From: Hirundichthys speculiger
Lineage: Eukaryota > Chordata > Actinopteri > Beloniformes > Exocoetidae
Assembly (NCBI GenBank): GCA_018398805.1
Contig: JAGFBZ010000719.1
Location: 21,363 to 85,362, forward strand
DNA length: 64,000 bases
Direction of reading: 5' to 3'
Shown here: in pieces, positions 1 through 11,400 of the stretch
How the letters are laid out: every line of letters begins with the position of its first letter
How positions within the stretch are numbered: position 1 is the first letter of the stretch
Position numbers and translations under genes: made by a program
The notes under the pieces: generated by a model
Seen by the model: only the letters and a program-made list of their open reading frames with translations
What the model was told of the DNA's origin: nothing
Database searches by the model: none

Positions 1-63
1 CTGTCTGTGACAAATTCGTGTCTTACTGTGTAAACCGATGAAAGTATGAAAAGAGAGGAATTA

Positions 64-1660
64 CACTGTCTGGCCCAAAAAAAAGTCTCCACCTGGAATT
101 AACTAAGCAAACAGGTCTGAGCCTCCTATTGGATAATTACTGCATTGGTGATTGGGTATCTTTCAGCTGGAAACAAGTTATTTAACCCCAACTGGTGCAT
201 TGAGTTGCTTCTCATTTCCTAAACAACCATGTCAAAGACTAGAGCTGAACAATTTTATCAATTCTGTGATATATATCGATATTTTATCAAGTATCGATTT
301 TTCAGCCGCGGGTATCGATATTCTAAGCTTCTTCCAAAACCTCCGTGTCCCACCTTTAAAAGCTTGCAAGTAACAATTTGCACTGTTTAAATAAATTAAA
401 CTATTTTTCTCAACAAATCTTTTATTCATTTTGTCCAGCATTTACAAGCTGCCTGTCAGCCATATAATGTGGAATTGATGTTTTCAGTTCAATTAATTCA
501 AACAAATTCATTGGAACACTCACAAGATGTCACCAAAATCACTTTGTCCCTTTAAAATCTTTCGTAAAATGATGTTAATGTATTGTAAGATGAATATCGA
601 TATATATATATCGTATCGTGAGCTGAATATCGTGTATCGTATCGTATCGTGGGATTAGTGTATCGCTACAGCCCTGTCAAAGACACATCCGTGGTCGTGG
701 AAAAGATGTTAGTCTGTTTGAGAAGAGTCAAATCATTGGCGGCATCAAGCAGAAAAAACATCTAAGGAGGTTGCAGAAACGACCAAAACTGGGTTCAGAA
801 CTGTCCAACGTATTATTAAAACTGGAAGGATAGTGGAGACCCATCGTCTTTGAGGAGCAAATGTGGACAGAAAAAAATTGATTGTGATCAGCGATCATTT
901 AAACGTTTGGTGAGATCAAATGGAAGAAAACCAACAGTAGAACTCAGGGCTGTTTAATAGTGAAAGTAAGAACATTTCCGCACCCACAATGCTAAGGGAA
1001 CTCCAGGGATTGGGACTGAACAGCTGTGTAGCCTTAAGAAAACCACTAATCAGTGATGCTAACTGGAAATAAAGGCTTCAGTTTGCTAGGAAGCATAAAG
1101 ATTGGACTCTGGATCAATGGAAGAAGGTCATGTGGTCTGATGAGTCCAGATTGACCCTGTTCCAGAGTGATGGGACCATCAGGGTCAGAAGTGATGCTCC
1201 CATCATGCCTAGCGCCTACTGTACCACCCTCTGGGGGCAGTGTTCTGATCTGGGGTTGCTGCAGTTGGTCAGGTCCAGGTTCAGCAACAGTATGAGCTCA
1301 AAGAATGAGGTCAGCTGACTACCTGAATATACTGAATGACCAGGTTATTACATCAATGGATCTGTTCTTCCCTGATGGCACGGCCATATTCCTAGATGAC
1401 AATGTCAGGATTCATCGGGCTCAAATAATGAAAGACTGGTTCAGGGAGCAGGAGAGACATCATTTTCACACATGGATTGGCCACCAGAGTCCAGACTTGA
1501 ACCCCGTTGAGAATCTTTGGTAAGTGCTGGAGAAGGTCAGACTCTACCATCATCAAGATGTGTGTATGACCTTTTTCTTTGGCCTCTTCATCTCCTGAAA
1601 CCAGACGGCACACAGACTTGGACAAATTTGTGATGAAAGTATGAAAAGAAAGGATTTATT
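64..1660 (+). mobile_element. Degenerate Tc1-like DNA transposon
   Basis: Decayed transposase reading matches Tc1 in pieces. The N-terminal part resumes near 685, after the nested insertion. The catalytic part is split over two frames at 1130-1318 (WSDES) and 1305-1523 (LDDN and DLNPVENLW). The three acidic positions of the DDE triad can all be seen, but frameshifts and stops make the protein impossible. It lies in an intron of fbln5, antisense to it. The outer ends are approximate. A 20-odd-base direct repeat (starting GATGAAAGTATGAAAAG) occurs near 39 and again near 1633, just outside the two ends. Confidence 0.8.
240..676. mobile_element. hAT-type MITE, family A copy 1, nested in Tc1
   Basis: A 437-bp element begins TAGAGCTGA and ends TACAGCCCTG (inverted ends), flanked by an exact 8-bp duplication TCAAAGAC at 232-239 and 677-684. 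Removing it rejoins the Tc1 transposase start region. The 8-bp duplication and TAG-GCTG ends are typical of the hAT superfamily. The interior is rich in TATCGATA-like motifs and carries no gene. Confidence 0.8.
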
Positions 1661-2329
1661 TGAACCCATAAAAGTGATCGTAAATCATTTTAGTCTTGTT
1701 TCAGGCTGTTTTCTCACAGACGTCTTCAGTGTCTTGTTGTTTCATCAGCCAGTAAACTCTCCACTCTCCTATCGTCGCAGGCAGCACACCGAGCAGACCA
1801 GGCCGGTTAAAAATAACAGCCACATCTACAAGCAGCTGCATGTTCTTTGCGACCGCAGCTGCAAACATTATTAAGAACCGGAGGGTCGGCGGGATCGCGG
1901 CCAACCTCCCAGGACGTGGCCGCGGGAGGAAACGCGAGCCCGAGTTGATCAGAAGGACAGTAGGGACGGTAGACGACGGGCCAAGGACAACACTCCCAGA
2001 CGCTGGAGGTCGGGGCGCGTTGCTGCCTGATCACATCCGTCCACCTGGCAGGACTCCAGCACTGAAGGAAAGCAACAGAGTCTGTGTCGACGGGGCGACG
2101 AGGTTTCAGGGAGGGACGACCTTTGAACCCGCGAAACAAAACCGGAGCATTTTTTTGGCAGCTCCGCGTTTACAGATGGAGGAATGAAGCTGACAACGAA
2201 GTCTCAGAGCGATTAAAGCATCTTGGAGCGCAGAGGTCCTCCGACGGGATAATGACCCAGAAACACCCAGGACCGGCTGATTCAGGAAGAAGGGAAGAAA
2301 ACGTTTGCCCCGGGAGGCCCGGGACTCAC
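1661..2329. other. fbln5 intron 3 (part), no feature seen
   Basis: Sequence between the Tc1 remnant and coding exon 3 of fbln5. It becomes GC-rich from about 1890. Open frames here overlap on both strands, resemble nothing recognisable and are not supported as genes. Confidence 0.5.
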
Positions 2330-3024
2330 CGTTGCAGGTGCCGTCGGGGGCAGGAGCGTATCCCAGGGTGCACAGCGCCGGGTTCCTCACTCTCGGGTAG
2401 CTCGGCCCCACGGGCCTCTGCGCCGGGAGGAAGGTGTCGGAGACTCCGTCGGGGGGATCCGGGTACCTCGGGTCGGGCAGGATCGGCGTCCTCTGTCCGT
2501 AGGTGCGCTCGTAGAAGCCGGTCGGGACGCAGCTGTAGCCTCCGACCTGGTTGACGCACTCCATGTCTCCTTGGCAGGGCTGCGGCATGACGACGCACTC
2601 GTCCACATCTGGAATACAGAGCAGAGCAGCGATAGGGACATTCCTGCACCCGGAACATCTGCGCCGCTGGGGTGCACCCAGTTTGGCTGCTCGCATCCCA
2701 CTTTAGACGAGCAAAATGCACATTAATGACGACTACTAAAAACAACTTACCTCCACACTCTTGTGACAGTCTGTTATACTCGAAGCCATATCTGCAGACC
2801 TGAGGGCAGATTTGTGACAGACAACACAAAGTGTTTGACCATAAATAATAAAAACCTGGATTTGCTGACCACATTTAACCAAGTCATACATGTGTTTATG
2901 AACTGTTTATTGCGTCTTTCAAAGAAATACTGGATCAAGATCACAAGGAGAAGCAAGGTGCTGAGTTTACCTGTCCGTGTCCAGACTGGATACAATGCAG
3001 AATAAATACCAGAGCAGCCAACAT
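2330..3024 (-). CDS. fbln5: Fibulin-5, first three coding exons (partial)
   Basis: Fibulin-5 is a secreted calcium-binding EGF-domain protein of elastic fibres. Coding exons on the minus strand: 2971-3024 (18-residue signal peptide beginning MLAALVFILHC), 2751-2799 (partial first EGF-like segment, VCRYGFEYNRLSQEC) and 2330-2608 (DVDEC calcium-binding EGF, then a Pro/Tyr-rich linker ending DGTC). GT-AG sites and phases (0, 1, 1) join cleanly. The donor after 2330 leads out of the window, so the remaining EGF modules and the C-terminal fibulin domain are absent here. The assignment to FBLN5 rather than EFEMP1/2 rests on the CxGDMxCVNQxGGY signature and on its place downstream of trip11, as in human. 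The integrin-type RGD of mammalian FBLN5 reads QGD here. Confidence 0.87.
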
Positions 3025-3740
3025 CCTGCAAAGAGGCACATTATAAACCTTTTTTTTTTCTTTTTATATCCTCTCAGGGTCGAGCAGGACTAATAAACCG
3101 GAGCTCGGTATAAACAGGCCGTTACACATTCATTCAAACACATATCCAAAGCAAAAACAACTCAGACCGTTACGCAAAAACCGGAGCGAAAAGAAAAAAA
3201 AAGAAGTGAAGTACTGACCTTGAAGAAGAACAAAACCTGAGGCCACGTTCAAAAAGCATAGTTTAAGGGTCTCTGGTGAGCTGCCTCAGAGGAAAGACTT
3301 GAAGACCCGTAAACTCCCCCCCCACCCACCCCTCCAACTATGCGCCTTTACGCAAAAGCCGACAGCCGGGTTTTCATCAGATCGCGCGGAAGCTCCGGAG
3401 CAGTGACCGGGAGTGGCGGGACTGCCGTTTTCAAGAATGGACCGTTCCGTTTTTCCTGCCCGGACCCCGTCGGCTGAGCGGATTGTTTGGCTATGCAAAT
3501 TGACGCCCCCCCCCCCCCCCCTCCGATCTCTCTCCCCCAACAGCTGGATTCAATCAGGAGATCCAGCCCCCTCCGGTCAGAGCGCGCGGTGACGGCGGCC
3601 CCACAGCGGCCACTCCGGCGCGGGCTCTTTTTTTTTTTTCTTTCTTTTCTGGAGGCGTGTACAAACTGTACACACATGCAGTTTCTGTTTTCTGATAATG
3701 GACTAATAATGATGATAATCGGCGCAGATAAAAACAACCC
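3025..3740 (-). promoter_or_regulatory. fbln5: fbln5 5' region, probable untranslated first exon
   Basis: The start codon lies one base after a good acceptor (CCTCTTTGCAG), so transcription must begin in an upstream non-coding exon. A strong candidate donor, CAAG followed by GTCAGT, ends an exon at 3219. Upstream, 3340-3640 is GC-rich with a run of C near 3512. No TATA box was identified. Confidence 0.4.
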
Positions 3741-3879
3741 AACAGCCTTTTAAGCTGAATGAGGTCCCGGAGGATCCACTGGGGATTTTTTATTTTTCCT
3801 ATTCTTCCTTCACAAAATTTATCTTATAGAACCCCAGAAGTGCCACTGGTGAGTTTCTGTTCTCACAAACTGTTATTTA

Positions 3880-4000
3880 AATATGTAGTGCTTCTAGTGG
3901 CCCTTTATTATGGAGAGTGAGGTGGACCACGCGCCAGGAATCGAACCTGTGACCGGTGCAGGTGGACTACAGCATCTGTGCACGGGCTCAATGAGCTCTC
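3880..4000 (-). repeat. tRNA-like SINE fragment
   Basis: On the minus strand the stretch reads GGTCACAGGTTCGATTCC, a good match to a tRNA B box, preceded by a weak A-box-like segment. No intact tRNA cloverleaf can be formed, so this looks like a decayed tRNA-derived SINE piece. Confidence 0.4.
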
Positions 4001-4614
4001 TGGGACCAAAAAATTATAATTTATTTTATATTTTAGAAAATGATTTTATGAGCATGCTTTAAGCACAAGTTACTGATTCATGCTTACAAAGGAACTTATT
4101 TTCCTTCACACCTATCAGAACCACATGTGGAGATGACTTGTTTTTGTTTTTTCACTTAAAAATAAAGTTATTGTATTGGAACCAACATCCAGTTTTCTCA
4201 TCTGTCATCAACAGGAAAGTGTTTTGTTCTCAAATGAGCGCGAAGGTTCGACTTCAGAACATAGAGTGTATAAGGAGAACTGGACAAACCCTCTGGTTTC
4301 TGAAGAGTGATGATGAAGCTTCTTCTTCACACCACGTTGCAGAGGGGTGGAACCGGCTGAAACCGGCTGGAACACGCCCACTTCACATCAGTTTCAGTTC
4401 GCTCCTTTAGCACGGCTGACTTATCTAATGCTAAGCTGCGACACTAATTAATATAACTTTACATTCATTCTGATCAATTCCATCTAAACGTCCCCCTTTT
4501 AAGTGTCAGACGTGAAACAATACATCAGAACCGAGTGGGGCCAGACCTGGAACGAAGACTAGCATAGCTCTGCTGGACGGTCGAGTTTCCAGTATTGTCC
4601 AGTGTTGTTCTCAA
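4001..4614. other. Intergenic sequence, nothing recognised
   Basis: Ordinary AT-rich intergenic DNA leading into the minisatellite. Short open frames here show no recognisable domain. Confidence 0.4.
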
Positions 4615-6672
4615 GTTAGCCCGCTGTCGTCAGAGTAACCCGCTGTCGTCAGAGTAACCCGCTGTCGTCAGAGTAGCCCGCTGTGTCAGGTTAGCCCGCT
4701 GTGTCAGGTTAGCCCGCTGTCGTCAGGTTAGCCCGCTGTGTCAGGTTAGCCCGCTGTCGTCAGGTTAGCCCGCTGTCGTCAGGTTAGCCCGCTGTCTCAG
4801 GTTAGCCCGCTGTCGTCAGGTTAGCCCGCTGTCGTCAGGTTGGCCGCTGTCGTCAGGTTGGCCCGCTGTCGTCAGGTTGGCCCGCTGTCGCCAGGTTGGC
4901 CCGCTGTGTCAGGTTAGCCCGCTGTGTCAGGTTAGCCCGCTGTCATCAGGTTAGCCCGCTGTCTCAGGTTAGCCCGCTGTCGTCAGGTTAGCCCGCGGTC
5001 GTCAGGTTAGCCCGCGGCCCTCAGGTTAGCCCGCAGTCGTCAGAGTAGCCCGCTGTCAGGTTAGCCCGCTGTCGTCAGGTTAGCCCACTGTCGTCAGGTT
5101 AGCCCGCTGTCGTCAGGTTAGCCCGCTGTCTCAGGTTAGCCCGCTGTCTCAGGTTAGCCCGCTGTCGTCAGGTTAGCCCGCTGTCGTTAGGTTAGCCCAC
5201 TGTCGTTAGGTTAGCCCACTCTTGTCAGGTTAGCCCACTGTCGTCAGGTTAGCCCACTGTCGTCAGGTTAGCCCGCTGTGTCAGGTTAGCCCGTTGTCTC
5301 AGGTTAGCCCGCTGTCTCAGGTTAGCCCACTGTCGTCAGGTTAGCCCACTGTCGTCAAGTTAGCCCACTGTCGTCAGGTTAGCCCACTGTCATCAGGTTA
5401 GTCCACTGTCGTCAGGTTAGCCCACGGTCTCAGGTTAGCCCGCTGTTGTCAGGTTAGCCCGCTGTCTCAGGTTAGCCCGCTGTCTCAGGTTAGCCCGCTG
5501 TCTCAGGTTAGCCCGCTGTCGTCAGGTTAGCCCGCTGTCGTCAGGTTAGTCCACTGTCGTCAGGTTAGCCCACTGTCGTCAAGTTAGCCCACTGTCGTCA
5601 GGTTAGCCCACTGTCATCAGGTTAGTCCACTGTCGTCAGGTTAGCCCACGGTCTCAGGTTAGCCCGCTGTTGTCAGGTTAGCCCACTGTCGTCAGGTTAG
5701 CCCACTGTAGTCAAGTTAGCCCGCTGTCGTCAGGTTAGCCCGCTGTCATCAGGTTAGTCCACTGTCGTCAGGTTAGCCCACGGTCTCAGGTTAGCCCGCT
5801 GTTGTCAGGTTAGCCCGCTGTCTCAGGTTAGCCCGCTGTCTCAGGTTAGGCCGCTGTCGTCAGGTTAGCCCGCTGTCGTCAGGTTAGCCCGCTGTGTCAG
5901 GTTAGCCCGCTGTGTCAGGTTAGCCCGCCGTTTCAGGTTAGCCCGCTGTCTCAGGTTAGCCCGCTGTCGTCAGGTTAGGTCGCTGTCTCAGGTTAGCCTG
6001 CTGTGTCAGGTTAGCTCACTGTCTCAGGTTAGCCCGCTGTCTCAGGTTAGCCCACTGTCCTCAGGTTAGCCCACTGTCATCAGGTTAGCCCACTGTCTCA
6101 GGTTAGCCCACTGTCGTCAGGTTGACCCACTGTGTCAGGTTAGCCCACTGTCTCAGGTTAGCCCACTGTCTCAGGTTAGCCCGCTGTCGTCAGGTTAGCC
6201 CGCTGTCCTCAGGTTAGCCCGCTGTCCTCAGGTTAGCCCGCTGTCATCAGGTTAGCCCGCTGTGTCAGGTTAGCCCCCTGTTGTCAGGTTAGCCCGCTGT
6301 CCTCAGGTTAGCCCGCTGTGTCAGGTTAGCCCGCTGTGTCAGGTTAGCCCGCTGTGTCAGGTTAGCCCGCCGTCTCAGGTTAGCCCGCTGTTCCAGGTTA
6401 GCCCGCTGTCTCAGGTTAGCCCGCCGTCTCAGGTTAGCCCGCTGTCGTCAGGTTAGCCCGCTGTCGTCAGGTTAGCCCGCTGTCGTCAGGTTAGCCCGCT
6501 GTCTCAGGTTAGCCCACTGTCGTCAGGTTAGCCCGCTGTCTCAGGTTAGCCCGCTGTCTCAGGTTAGCCCGCTGTCTCAGGTTAGCCCACTGTCGTCAGG
6601 TTAGCCCGCTGTCTCAGGTTAGCCCGCTGTCTCAGGTTAGCCCGCTGTCTCAGGTTAGCCCGCTGTCATCAG
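4615..6672. repeat. 18-19 bp minisatellite (GTTAGCCCGCTGTCGTCAG)
   Basis: About 2.06 kb of near-continuous tandem repeats, roughly 110 units. The two main unit lengths differ by loss of one or two bases in the GTCGTC segment, and CCGCTG/CCACTG variants cluster in blocks. Longer higher-order blocks recur, for example around 5340-5450 and 5570-5680. It lies between the 3' end of trip11 and the 5' end of fbln5. Confidence 0.97.
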
Positions 6673-8262
6673 TCTGTGAGTGGCTGACAGCCAGTGGAGA
6701 TGATTGACAGCAGGTCCCAGTGGTCTTCCTCTTGAAAATGCTCCTCCGTGGTTCCCAGCTCCTCCAGCCGAGCTGAGCTGCAGGCAGATGATCCAGCAGA
6801 TCTTCTCATCTCGGTGCGACACCAGAAATGACGGTTGCGTTTAGCTGGTCGGCACCAACTTCCTGATACTTGGGAACCTCAGACCCTCCAGCCAACCCAG
6901 AACCAACCACAGTGGGTCTGTCCGTACAATTAACACAAAGCTCAAGCACCATTGGCTGTGCTAGCTGTCAATCAAATCCCTCCATGGAGGGAGGGACCAT
7001 GGCGCTGGATCATAGCTCCAGCGTACCTGCCTGTCAGTCTCAGGAGGGGGAAAAAAAACCCAACAGTAAGCTCAGCAGGTCGGGGGTCAGCAGTGGTTCC
7101 TTTATTTGATTTCAACTTCCAATCAGGTACCAACCTCAGGTGAAAATCATCCAAGTCAAAGCTAGTCCTTTGTTCCACGTCAGAGTTTCAGATTTTAAAA
7201 ATCTTTTACAGGTAGGATTTACAGTTTGTACATGTCATGGATCCACCTGGAGGAACCCTGCAACATTCCTGCGGCGGCGGCCGACTGATGTCTTTACAAA
7301 AATGTGGAGCAGCGCAGTCGCACGCTGCGCCGCTCCGATCAGGTAAAACTCCTTAGATGTGCAGTGGGGTTTTTATTTGATTTTTTTTTTTTTATACATT
7401 TTGAATATATATTTGTATTATTCATTTACAGTCCCAATTATACATCTGATTAGAAAAAGAACGCAGGCACTTTACTGCCAGAACTTCCCTGGTGCCTATA
7501 AATAGAAGGAAAAGAAACAAAAACGCCCATTTACATATATATATATATATATAACTATATAATAGTGCCGTACTTACAGAAAAGACAGAAGCACCCTCGA
7601 CCCTCCGATCAACCACAGTCTGCAGCCGTAATTACGCTCGTTGCATATCACAGTCTGGCCGTCTTGGAAAAAAAAATTATATATCTTTATGGTTTCAACA
7701 GATGTAGTGAACCACATAAATCTCTGCAGGCTGCTGCTGGCAGAGGTTTCCAGAGAGTTCTGGATCAGACAGAACTGACTGGACTGGAGCAGAAAGAAAA
7801 AAAAAAAAAGAAATTACAAGGCGCTCAAATGCAAGTAGGAGGGATGAAACCCTGCGAACAGAAGCGACGATCGGACCGGACCCGGGCGCCGAACTGAAAC
7901 GGCGAGTTTTACAAGGCCACTTGTGTTCAGGACCGGTGCGACGCTGGCGGCGAGGAGGAGGAGCCACGTCAGAACGGTTCTCACCTCGCCGCTTCCTGCT
8001 GAGTGAAGTCACTTCATGGATCATTTTTAATTACAGGGTTTTTTTCCCTACTGATGCATAAAGGGAGTCTCGTTGCATAGAACTGTAAACCCAACTTTAA
8101 AAAAAAAATTAAAAAAAAGAAAAGTACTTTTCCATCCCAGAATACTAGTATTGAGCTTCTCTGATCATTTTTTTGCATAAAAGGAAAAAAACAAACAAAA
8201 GCAGTACTAAGCAGCGGCCCGTGTAGTGCTGAACTCAGGTCCGGTCTCGTCGGACCCCCCCT
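6673..8262 (-). other. trip11: trip11 downstream region and probable 3' UTR
   Basis: The stretch just below the trip11 stop codon is probably its 3' untranslated region. A minus-strand AATAAA is visible at 7372-7377, but no cleavage site can be proven. It includes a TA dinucleotide run near 7541-7560. Open frames here look random. Confidence 0.35.
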
Positions 8263-8468
8263 TCACTGCTTCAGCAGGTCCTTGAGCACGGCGCCGGCGC
8301 TGGCCTCGGCCGAGACCGGCACGGGCGTGAAGGTGGGCAGCGCGTCGGAGATGGGCTTCATCAGCAGGTGTCCTCCGGAGGCGCCGGCGCCGGAACCGGC
8401 CAGCAGCGGCACCGCTGCGGAGCGGGGGGCCAGGAAGGGGTTGGACTCGCCGGGGCGCCGGATGGCGG
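8263..8468 (-). CDS. trip11: trip11 last exon
   Basis: Reads [20 protein letters not shown] and ends AVLKDLLKQ with a TGA at 8263-8265, matching the conserved TRIP11 C-terminus. The better-looking acceptor (TTCCAG, exon from 8479) would break phase with exon 19. The phase-correct acceptor is GGGAG with the exon starting at 8468. The 5' boundary is therefore uncertain; the reading frame is not. Confidence 0.85.
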
Positions 8469-11400
8469 CTCCCGCGGGCCTGGAACCAGAGACGGTTCTT
8501 AGTGTGACATCACAGATGGATGAAGGAAGCTCCTGGATGCGGCGGACTCACCTGCGGCGGCGGAGCCAGACGCAGCGTTCTTTCCTGGCGGCGGCGCGCT
8601 CAGAGGCTTGATGTCGTGGACCGGCAGCTTCGGCGCGGGCAGCGTAGGGGTCGACTCCATCTCCAGGAACTTCACAAACATCTCAGAGAAGGACTGCAAC
8701 GAGAAAAAGCTCCGCGGTGAGCAGTGATTCTGGGACACGTATGACCCCCAATACCAAATAAATACGGTCATTTACTCTTTTACTTCCAGGATTATTTTTA
8801 CATTTCAGGCCTGCAGAAAAAAGATGATGTCATGATGACTGTCGTGATGATTTGGTACCAAAGCAGAACCAAAAATGAGTTACCGTCTATTTACAGTCAA
8901 ACCGTTGAAGGAATCTGGAGGAATTTCAGCACGACTGAACACGGGGCCACGTTTATAAAAACCTTTTTTAACTTTACAGCTCAAAAACAAAGAAGCCTCA
9001 TGTTATCACTGTTGGGAGGCAGAGCCAACGTCTCTGGGCTCAGAGGCACCTGGGACGGATCACGACACACTGGAAACGTGGACTGTGGAGTCCATGTTGT
9101 GGGAGAAATGGGCGCCGTGACTGAAGACTGAAAGAACCGTTCAGACTGTTAGCAGCAGGTTCTGAGGTGCTCTATGGTGGTCTGGAATAATCTGGGGTGG
9201 TTTGTGAGGGTCTGGAGTAGGCTTGGGCGGTATTACGGTAATACCGTTTACTTCCGGTATTTAAAAATAGCGGCGGTATCAGTTTCAATACCGTCATAAA
9301 AAATGCAATGAATGATTTCTGTGGTTTAAAGTTTAGTTTAGTTTCTCTCCTGTATCGCTGTGTGTTCCGCTTTATTTTACCGTTTATTCGTGTTCGCTCG
9401 CAACTGATGTCGGTTTGACTCGTCCTGTTAAGGTACTGACGATGAAAACAACACTTCCTGAGTTTGCTGCTTCAAAATAAAAGCTTCTAATGAAACTAAT
9501 AATGTTGGACTTTTATGTTGAAGAATTTATAGGAAGTGAAACGTCCGGCATCAGACACTTTACTATAAAGCGCACTTCAGCAAACACACACCTCGGCAGC
9601 AGAGAAGGAACAGTTAAAACTACAGTGAAAAGCAAGAAATACACAAATAAATAACAACTGTAGTTGAGCCAACTTTATATTGAAGCACTTAACTGCTGTT
9701 TCGAGGTAAACTCGCCTTTTTTTTTCAGGCGTTAAGCCCCGCGGCGGCGCACATAATGGGGACGGCTGTTTTGACGCGCGGCGTCCGCCGGTGGTGTTTG
9801 TTCGCCTTAATAGTCGCGGGAATACCGTATACCCCAGTAAAATGTGAGGGAAGTTTGACGGTATCAAAATTTGGATACCGCCCAACCCTAGTCTGGAGTG
9901 GTCTAGGGCGTTGTGTGGTGGTCTGGGGTGGTTTGTGGGGGTTTGAGGTGGTCTAGGGTGTTCTAGGGTGGTCTGAAATGATCTGGGGTGTTCTGGTCTG
10001 GTGTGTTCTGGTCTGTTCTGGTCCCAGTACCATTGAGAAAGCTCATGTCCACTTCTACAACACCTGCTGCAGGTGAAGACCAGGTCTTTACTGGTGAACT
10101 GGACCGTCTTCACACAGACGGTGTCATTTCTAATTCAGGACACTTTGACTGGAATCGAACAGCCGACCTTCAGGTTCAACTGGAGAAGATGTTGAAGAAC
10201 TTGATCTCTTTAAAGGAGACCTTTTCTTACCAAAGGAAAACTTAATTAAATGTTCTCATGCAAAAAAAAAAAACACCAGATTGACCTGCAGATGCAGCAG
10301 AGCTCTAAAAACGTTTCTCAGACTCGTACTTGTTTTTTTCAACATCACCTACTCAACCTATAAGACATTTATGGAAAAAACACTGGGAGGCTGGACCACC
10401 TGGCATCTTCAGCGCCAGCGTTGTGAGAAAGAACAGGAACGTTAGAAACTGGGAGCTGGTTTATTGTCCCAGACTCCTCTGGGCCTGAAACCCAAAACCT
10501 GGATGTACGTGAACAAACTGAATTAAAGTGAAGAGGAAAAAACACAAAGCATCTTTTCATTCACACCGTCGGCAGGTAAAACATCTAAAAGTAAATTTAA
10601 GAACTAACTAGTTCTGACTTGGGTCTCTACTTCGATTTTCAGAACTTTTATTTTTCTACGTGGAGATAAACCTCCTGGTGATGAACCGATGAGCTCGCTC
10701 CGACCACCGGTCCTCGTCTTACCGAGTTCAGCCCCTGACCGCTGGTGGGCCTCTGGGGGGTGTTGGGGACGCTCTGGGCTCCTCGTCCTCCCAGCCAGCT
10801 GGACATCCATCCGGTGACGCCGTGCCGTCCGTCGTCCTCCAACATCTGCAGACGGGACACCAAGAAGTGGAGATAAATCCTGGAGATAAATCCTGCTAAA
10901 ATACCACAATCCTGTTTTTTTTTATAAATCCATAAATATTTTCACCCTGTCCCTGTTACATAAAAGCTTCATTTCCCTGCAGCTCTAGTTCACATCGTCT
11001 GCAGATGTCCTGCTGGTCCTCATTAGCTGAAACTGAACATGGAGGGCGAGCGTATTCTGATCGTTACGGTAACGCATCTTCACCACGTCTCCGTCTCTGA
11101 GCTCCGCCCACCGATGGTCGAGGGGCGGAGCCAAACTAATGTCTGCAGCTTCACTGCTTTAGATATTAAGAAGACAGCATGTGAATGAGCCCCAGATGTT
11201 TGCCTGCCCCCCCCCCCCCCCCCCCCCCCGGGTTACCCGACAAACCCAGACTCCTTCTTTTTTTGCTCCGAAGGCCAGACTCCTTCTGAATTTAACTGCT
11301 CTCGGTTTCCCTTTAACGTTCCACCACCTTCTGGAAAATGATTCTGCCGCGTCATTAAACGGATGTGCAGGCGCTCTCTTGACTCCACGCTGTCATCCCC

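Noticed and set aside
2106..2874. Long alternative minus-strand frames of up to 196 codons around fbln5 exon 3
   Set aside because: They read through splice sites into introns; only the exon 2330-2608 portion is coding.
3880..4000. A functional tRNA gene
   Set aside because: Only the B box is convincing; no acceptor stem or cloverleaf can be built.
4615..6672. Regular repeats resembling a CRISPR array
   Set aside because: The units are contiguous, without unique spacers, and lie in a vertebrate gene-rich region; this is a minisatellite.
4615..6672. Interstitial telomere-like repeat because of the recurring TTAGCCC
   Set aside because: The unit is 18-19 bases and lacks TTAGGG tandem hexamers.
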